From Glandiceps talaboti (Eukaryota > Hemichordata > Enteropneusta > Spengelidae): DNA of 64,000 nt. Below are positions 59,901 through 64,000 of the stretch, piece by piece. The stretch covers positions 8,959,342-9,023,341 of the forward strand of contig NC_135549.1 in assembly GCF_964340395.1 (NCBI RefSeq), written 5' to 3'. How positions within the stretch are numbered: position 1 is the first letter of the stretch; each line of letters starts with the position of its first letter. The notes below the pieces were generated by a model. That model had not been told where the DNA came from, ran no database searches, and worked only from the letters and a program-made list of their open reading frames with translations. The translations under genes and the position numbers were made by a program.

Positions 59901-62457
59901 CATATGGATACTGAACACTACCGTGCGAGTATATACATGTACATGTATATTAGAGGTAGATACACATGTACATATTACACTTCACATTTGTGAGTATATT
60001 TATTATATATACAAAACAGTGTATCAGATGATCTATATTGTACTGTACTGTACTTTACGATACCATACTATACTGTACACTGTACTGAATGGTAGTATAC
60101 TGTACTGTATTGTATTGTATTGTATTGTATTGTACTGTACTGTACCATACTACTGTACACTGTACTGAATTGTAGTATACTGTACTGTATTGTATTGTAT
60201 TGTATTGTACTGTACTGTACTGTATCGTACTACTGTACACTGTACTGAATGGTAGTATACTGTACTGTACTGTATTGTATTGTATTGTATTGTACTGTAC
60301 TGTACTGTACCATACTACTGTACACTGTACTGAATTGTAGTATACTGTACTGTATTGTATTGTATTGTATTGTACTGTACTGTACTGTATCGTACTACTG
60401 TACACTGTACTGAATGGTAGTATACTGTACTGTACTGTACTGTACTGTACTGTACTGTACTGTACTGTACTGTACCATACTACTGTACACTGTACTGAAT
60501 GGTAGTATACTGTACTGTACTGTACTGTACTGTACTGCACTGTATCGTACTACTGTACACTGTACTGAATTGTAGTATACTGTACTGTACTGTACTGAAT
60601 GGTAGTATACTGTACTGTACTGTACTGTACTGTACTGCACTGTATCGTACTACTGTACACTGTACTGAATTGTAGTATACTGTACTGTACTGTACTGTAC
60701 TGTACTGCACTGTATCGTACTACTGTACACTGTACTGAATGGTAGTATACTGTACTGTACTGTACTGTACTGCACTGTATCGTACTACTGTACACTGTAC
60801 TGAATGGTAGTATACTGTACTGTACTGTACTGTATTGTATTGTACTGTACTGTACCATACTACTGTACACTGTACTGAATTGTAGTATACTGTAGTGCAC
60901 TGTACTGCACCCAGCTCCTCCTCTAAGAATCCCCCAAGGTGTACAAGGTACACACTGACCAGGCTGCCATTACTTCTCTTTATGTTTACATGCATTGCTG
61001 ATAAACAATCAGAAGATAACTACTATTATTTCAGCCTGAATGGTAAATGTTTAAATACCCTTCTACCCCCAAGAATAACTTTCAACTCCCACAGGTACAA
61101 GATATACCAAGTGGCAGTTTATAAACATTGCATTGCACAATCAGAAGACATGTAGTAACCTTTCAACCTGAATGGTACATGCATGATACCCCCTACATGC
61201 ACCAGATACATTGCTTGCCATTGTCAGCATGAAATGTATGAACTATAAAGTTATATTCCTTATCTATCACACACCATATCAAATTAGGGCCACACAAATG
61301 TCATACATATCACTCAAGCAGTTTTGAAATTTGAAACATGCATGATGTAACAGGACATCATGGACAACAATATTTAACACACATGTCTATGTTGGTAGAA
61401 ATCTAACATCATAAACGTCACTATACACTGGGTTTGTGATAATCATTAATTCAAATTTTTTGGGGGGTTCTGGAAATTGTTCCAGTCAATTTTCTTTTTA
61501 TGCAGACAAATGAATACACACAAAAAACACATACAATTCTAAAGAAATCCATTCATGTTTGATGGCTATATTGTACGCTTCATACATGTACATTTGTATG
61601 ATGGAATTGTCAAGGCTTTCCCAGTCAGTCCACAGGCTATTCCGGAATCACCCATGCCTGACAACATAGCACCTGGAGACTCTCTGTCAGTAATCATCCA
61701 TGACTGAGCTCTAACCACTATGTCATTGGGAGTCAGTTTAATAGTATAAAGAATTTTTTGTATTTGAGAAATATACAAGAAAAGTGAATGAAGACTATTT
61801 TAAAAGCAGAAATTAGAAGATTATGAGTCAGACAAATGAGTAGTTGCAGGTAGCAAAATTTCATTGACAATTTTATGCACCCATTATCTAATAATAAGTA
61901 GTGACTCGATGATACATGAAGTTGATGTTATGGATGGATTGTTACATGGTAACAATAATTATCACACAAATAATTGCTTGAAAATTATTAATGTTGTTGA
62001 TATTGATTGTAATTTAAATCAACAAAAATTACAAAAGACTTTTAATTAAATATGTATTATTATGCACATGTATTATGTAATCATGTGATAATAATAACAA
62101 AATTTTTTAACAAAAAAATGTTATAAATACAATATATATCTCATATTCATAAGTTGAAGCCATGAAATATTTGTGAAACTGAAGATTTCATATATGCATG
62201 ATGTATATGTACCCTTCAGTTTCCAACAACATTTATGAGGAAAAACAAAGGCATAGCTTATAAAGTTTTATCCTAAAATGAATTCAAATGTGTACTTTTA
62301 CCACTTTAGAGTATTCACTCAAGAGTCTGTGGGTTTTACTTAAACCCCAATGAATTCACATATTACCTGTAGTAGTGTGCAGTTTTTGTGTTTGTTGAAG
62401 CCAGCTTTCACACTGCTGCCATCGATCACTTTCAGTTTCAGCACTGCCTGGTAGCAT
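39697..62457 (-). CDS. GRIP1: Glutamate-receptor-interacting protein, complete (seven PDZ domains)
   Basis: Eighteen coding exons, in order: 62457-62367, 59395-59303, 57559-57488, 56151-55942, 55366-55204, 54946-54801, 50815-50668, 49870-49692, 49335-49165, 47884-47689, 47215-47076, 46645-46568, 46316-46247, 45779-45634, 45394-45253, 44880-44697, 41929-41045, 39900-39697. Every junction has AG/GT and phases match, summing to 3,318 nt, or 1,105 residues (human GRIP1 is about 1,130). PDZ domains lie at about 65-150, 165-250, 266-350, 435-530, 545-630, 645-728 and 975-1065. Diagnostic text includes RRESICEE before PDZ1, [11 protein letters not shown] before PDZ5, [10 protein letters not shown] in PDZ6, [12 protein letters not shown] in the linker and RTRDFDCC in PDZ7. 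GRIPs are cytosolic scaffolds that cluster AMPA receptors, Eph/ephrins and matrix receptors and link cargo to kinesin. This is probably the single invertebrate counterpart of GRIP1 and GRIP2. Confidence 0.95.
40595..40685 (+). repeat. (CA)n microsatellite
   Basis: About 90 bp of CA dinucleotide with one TCATT interruption, in the last GRIP intron. Confidence 0.97.
41930..44696. other. GRIP intron 16, nothing further recognised
   Basis: AT-rich intron. The open frames here lack domain signal, and no repeat boundary could be fixed by eye. Confidence 0.4.
44697..45394 (-). CDS. GRIP1: GRIP PDZ6 (exons 15-16)
   Basis: Exon 15 encodes [20 protein letters not shown] to ENGLAER; exon 16 encodes [20 protein letters not shown] to LKICKQ. 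Vertebrate PDZ6 binds Eph/ephrin-B and liprin tails. The exon 15 donor has been duplicated in tandem. Confidence 0.95.
44949..45253 (-). repeat. 60-bp minisatellite copying the 3' edge and splice donor of GRIP exon 15
   Basis: The last 37 or so coding bases of exon 15 plus its GTAGGC donor and the first intron bases recur five more times downstream at 60-61 bp spacing. The first intronic copy keeps an intact AAAG/GTAGGC donor (about 45193); others have decayed. Confidence 0.9.
45634..46645 (-). CDS. GRIP1: GRIP PDZ5 (exons 12-14)
   Basis: Three exons: [20 protein letters not shown], then [20 protein letters not shown], then [20 protein letters not shown] to RVQKDE. This is the best-conserved block with vertebrate GRIP. 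Confidence 0.95.
47076..47884 (-). CDS. GRIP1: GRIP PDZ4 (exons 10-11)
   Basis: It includes [20 protein letters not shown] and PGGSAER, then [20 protein letters not shown] to [11 protein letters not shown]4-5 in vertebrates form a tandem that binds AMPA receptor tails. The exon 10 3' edge has been copied into the following intron. Confidence 0.95.
47445..47740 (-). repeat. Degenerate minisatellite copying the 3' edge and donor of GRIP exon 10
   Basis: About four diverged copies, 60-65 bp apart, of the segment encoding [11 protein letters not shown] plus the GTAAGAA donor lie in intron 10. The copy at 47627-47686 is nearly identical to the exon. Confidence 0.85.
49165..49335 (-). CDS. GRIP1: GRIP linker exon 9 (between PDZ3 and PDZ4)
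   Basis: Ser/Thr/Arg-rich linker with [15 protein letters not shown], matching the vertebrate 'LYSTSPRGTMMRRR' linker, followed by a hexaglycine run. Its acceptor lies in the first unit of a 50-bp tandem repeat that extends into the intron. Confidence 0.85.
49308..49550 (-). repeat. 50-bp minisatellite copying the acceptor and 5' edge of GRIP exon 9
   Basis: Five copies start at 49308, 49358, 49408, 49458 and 49508. Each holds TGTATTTCAG/CC(T)TAGTTTTAGCCAGT, that is, a 3' splice site and the first 25 or so exon bases. The copies are almost identical, so the expansion is recent. Confidence 0.95.
49692..50815 (-). CDS. GRIP1: GRIP PDZ3 (exons 7-8)
   Basis: It runs from [20 protein letters not shown] to IKPASIADR, then [20 protein letters not shown] to KLEILP. 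The carboxylate loop is NLGV. It aligns closely with vertebrate PDZ3. Confidence 0.95.
50222..50243 (+). repeat. Poly-C tract
   Basis: A homopolymer run of about 20 C in GRIP intron 7. Confidence 0.9.
51020..51250 (+). repeat. Degenerate tandem repeat with GACCAATCA core
   Basis: Units of about 45-50 bp, 'GCTACATTGACCAATCAAATTTAGTTTTCAT...', recur about five times with increasing divergence in GRIP intron 6. Confidence 0.7.
52190..52380 (+). repeat. Degenerate tandem repeat with GGGGAGTTA core
   Basis: 'TTTTGAAAGAxGCTGGGGAGTTAxA' recurs about four times at irregular 60-bp spacing in GRIP intron 6. Confidence 0.5.
52755..52814 (-). CDS. GRIP1: Candidate cassette exon of GRIP (60 nt, phase 1-1)
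   Basis: A long polypyrimidine tract ending TTATTCCCCTAG precedes 60 nt that stay open in the frame left by exon 6, then a GTAAAC donor. It would insert 20 residues ([18 protein letters not shown] core) between PDZ2 and PDZ3 without disturbing exon 7. The canonical protein reads through without it, so it is listed as an alternative exon, not in the 1,105-residue count. Confidence 0.4.
52960..53012. repeat. (CAAT)n / (GATT)n hairpin
   Basis: ATCAATCAATCAATCAATT and TGATTGATTGATTGATTGA face each other across a short centre, and 'ACCAATACAT' flanks both sides as a direct repeat. Confidence 0.8.
54540..54655 (+). repeat. Interspersed repeat, copy A
   Basis: 'GAGCTCAAACCTACCACTCT' to 'GGTATTCAAAAATCTCTGG'. 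A second copy in the same orientation lies at 56383-56497 in the neighbouring GRIP intron. Confidence 0.7.
54801..55366 (-). CDS. GRIP1: GRIP PDZ2 (exons 5-6)
   Basis: Exon 5 ends at SGGSADR and exon 6 continues [18 protein letters not shown] to EYDVSIM. The carboxylate loop is SFGF. The intron falls at the same (GG.A.R) point as in PDZ3, 4, 5 and 6, a shared ancestral intron position between the repeats. Confidence 0.95.
55942..57559 (-). CDS. GRIP1: GRIP PDZ1 (exons 3-4)
   Basis: Exon 3 (57559-57488) gives the first strand and carboxylate loop, [10 protein letters not shown]. Exon 4 (56151-55942) gives [20 protein letters not shown] through [11 protein letters not shown]. The ligand loop is GLGL. 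Confidence 0.95.
56383..56497 (+). repeat. Interspersed repeat, copy B
   Basis: About 88% identical by eye to copy A over roughly 115 bp, including 'TGTAAAATTGAGAGCTTTG'. The copies flank GRIP exons 4 and 5. Confidence 0.7.
58130..58830 (+). repeat. Tandem pair of a roughly 470-bp repeat
   Basis: 'AGTATCTGACAGTTGTGTCAGGTTTG...CACTTTGAACACTT...AGGGGTCtAGGTCAAAGTC' near 58130-58460 returns near 58608-58735, and 'ATATGGCCGCCATT' occurs at about 58547 and 58796. It lies in GRIP intron 2. Confidence 0.6.
59303..59395 (-). CDS. GRIP1: GRIP exon 2
   Basis: It encodes [19 protein letters not shown] and ends RRESIC. The RR(E/Q)SI motif before PDZ1 is shared with vertebrate GRIP. Confidence 0.85.
60040..60905 (+). 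repeat. Pentameric (TACTG)n satellite with higher-order units
   Basis: About 865 bp built from TGTAC/TACTG pentamers with blocks of TGTAT. A longer unit (CATACTACTGTACACTGTAC then TGAATxGTAGTATAC then a variable pentamer run) recurs about ten times. Period 5 keeps several frames open, so the frames are artefacts. Confidence 0.95.
61590..61740 (-). repeat. Possible tRNA-like SINE fragment
   Basis: On the minus strand 'GACATAGTGGTTAGAGCTCAG' resembles an A-box region, followed by 'CCAGGTGCTATG' where a B box is expected. The B box is poor, so this is tentative. Confidence 0.3.
62367..62457 (-). CDS. GRIP1: GRIP exon 1 (N-terminus)
   Basis: The ATG at 62457-62455 opens [16 protein letters not shown] and ends in phase 1 at a GTAATA donor. 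It is not conserved with vertebrate N-termini. Vertebrate GRIPs use alternative first exons, so another start may exist. Confidence 0.65.
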
Positions 62458-63412
62458 TTCATAACCTATACTCAGTAACCCTATAAGACCTGGGCTATGG
62501 GATTACAAAACATCCTGTGCTGTCCTTTCAGCTACTTTAAAGCCTTAACATCTTCCAAAAAGTTTCAAGACAACAGATGAAAGCTTTCACACAGTGTACT
62601 TTCACAAGAAACTCTTTGATTCAGCAATCTACAGTGTAACACAGGAAATGGTCTGCAATCTCAACAACTGTTTTTTTTGGTCAAAAGCAAACAATGAGTA
62701 GACGACCTCACAGCAGTTTAACTCCACTGAGTATAAACTCACTTTTACTCCTTTGGTTTGAGTTGTTCAAGTCCAGATTTACTGTATTTTGAGATAAAAA
62801 TAATCAATCATGCCCAGCTTTTTCTCATTATGAGACTGAAAGCATGGCCTTATCTCTTCTACAATGGTTTATCACCATTTTGATACTTTATGAGTACAGA
62901 GCTGCATGGGAACTAGGACAAACAACTTTACATGTACATGTACACTACACAATTATATTCCAATATGGTAAGAGGTCTGTGATAATTAATAAGTATGCAC
63001 TTGATGTCAATAAAAGACTATGATGGTGACTACGAAAACATCATAAATCAAATGTACCAAACAATATAATTTTCTTGCACATGTAAATTTTACAAAAAAT
63101 GTATTCAGATATATACTTGCATGAATGTGCATTTGCTAAAAACACTGGTACCCTGACTACATCATCATTCTATCAAGTTGTATTTTTCAAAATGTAAATG
63201 CTATGACAAAACATCTAGATACTATATATATTGTATGCTGGGCAACTATTGTCCTAAATATATGTTCTTATTAACTACAATCACTGATATTACCATGGCA
63301 CAAAAAGTGGGAATAAAATGGTCACAGTGTCATTTTTCTATTAAAGTTAATAGTAAGATGAAAATGTCCTCTATCAACCTATGTGTACTATAAACAGATG
63401 ACTACACCATGT
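62458..63412. other. Upstream of GRIP exon 1; nothing recognised
   Basis: AT-rich DNA that may hold GRIP 5' UTR or promoter. No clear TATA box, CpG-rich block or exon was seen. Confidence 0.35.
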
Positions 63413-63768
63413 CACACAAGCTCAATATACGAAATTCATTGGGAGGGGGTCTGGTGTCAATGCGATGGCTGAACTTCATTTTCACGCTTCTAACCAAATA
63501 TCGAAAACTTTCAGGTCTTCAATGATAACAGGTTCTGTAGTTAGTACTGGCATGTTGATTAAAATTTATTTCTAATGTGATATACAGTGCTGGGTTTCCA
63601 GCAGTATTTTTATGTGTTTACAATCATGTTTTTTACATTGCATCAATTATAGTGGTGTGACCACCACAACTTTTATCAAGGTTTACATCATATATAAACA
63701 TGTCAATGTTGCACTTGTGAACGTTCATGTACATGTAGGGAGAGCAGTTTTTGTCCTAAACGACTGAA
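63413..63768 (-). mobile_element. MITE-like repeat, copy 2 (inverted relative to copy 1)
   Basis: The reverse complement matches 1313-1650 through most of its length, including 'GTTTAGGACAAAAA' and 'ATGAAGTTCAGC'. The end at 63413 keeps the CACACAAGCTCAATA terminus; the other terminus appears truncated. Confidence 0.65.
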
Positions 63769-64000
63769 GTTGTGCGATCATCCCTAACATTAGACACTAG
63801 AATCACTGACAGTGTTTATTATCTCATAGTAAGTCATTTATCTAAGTTAACAGCAGAATGTCATAAAATGTATGTCATCCATACACTCATCCCCTACTTG
63901 AGGGCAGAACAATTATCTGTTATATGGAGTGTTGCCATAACAATGACCATTAATGCAAATATCACTTCAGAAATATCAATTCGTCATCTTTATTTTAAAC

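Noticed and set aside
60055-60900. Open frames of 76-161 codons rich in Gln-Tyr-Ser-Thr-Val
   Set aside because: Produced by the pentameric satellite; period 5 keeps frames open.

Overview
This is a window of animal nuclear DNA. It is AT-rich, with intron-split genes, consensus GT-AG junctions, long introns and many microsatellites and small inverted-repeat elements. Its genes are an IL-17 receptor D-like receptor, a GRIP scaffold, a nucleotidyltransferase-TPR fusion and a SLATT-like protein. These point to an invertebrate bilaterian, most likely a marine deuterostome such as a hemichordate or cephalochordate. A lophotrochozoan cannot be excluded, and nothing in the sequence fixes the species.

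Layout. 1-11,169 (minus): five 5' exons of an IL17RD-like receptor, from signal peptide to mid-ectodomain; the rest lies off the left edge. Its introns hold a tRNA-derived SINE, several MITE-like elements and a 1,678-bp terminal-inverted-repeat element with a TA target duplication. 12,812-15,450 (minus): a secreted protein with two copies of an unrecognised Cys/Trp/Phe-rich domain; its frame is broken by one apparent single-base shift. 19,094-24,939 (minus): a two-exon gene for a protein of about 1,451 residues with a GlnD/DUF294-like nucleotidyltransferase region, a helical DUF294 C-terminal-like region and 14 kinesin-light-chain-type TPRs. 33,714-34,328 (plus): a single-exon, two-membrane-segment SLATT-like protein with an N-myristoylation signal, divergent from the TPR gene. 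39,697-62,457 (minus): a complete GRIP gene, 18 coding exons whose phases all agree, 1,105 residues and seven PDZ domains.

The most interesting points are: (a) the nucleotidyltransferase-TPR gene lying head-to-head, 8.8 kb away, with a SLATT-like membrane protein, an echo of bacterial nucleotide-signal/2TM-effector pairs, though adjacency in an animal genome proves nothing; (b) the secreted duplicated domain, which I cannot assign to any family; (c) three minisatellites in GRIP, each of which has copied an exon edge together with its splice site; and (d) a 60-nt, phase-matched candidate cassette exon in GRIP. Exon structures were read by eye from splice consensus, phase continuity and protein similarity; no search or transcript data were available.
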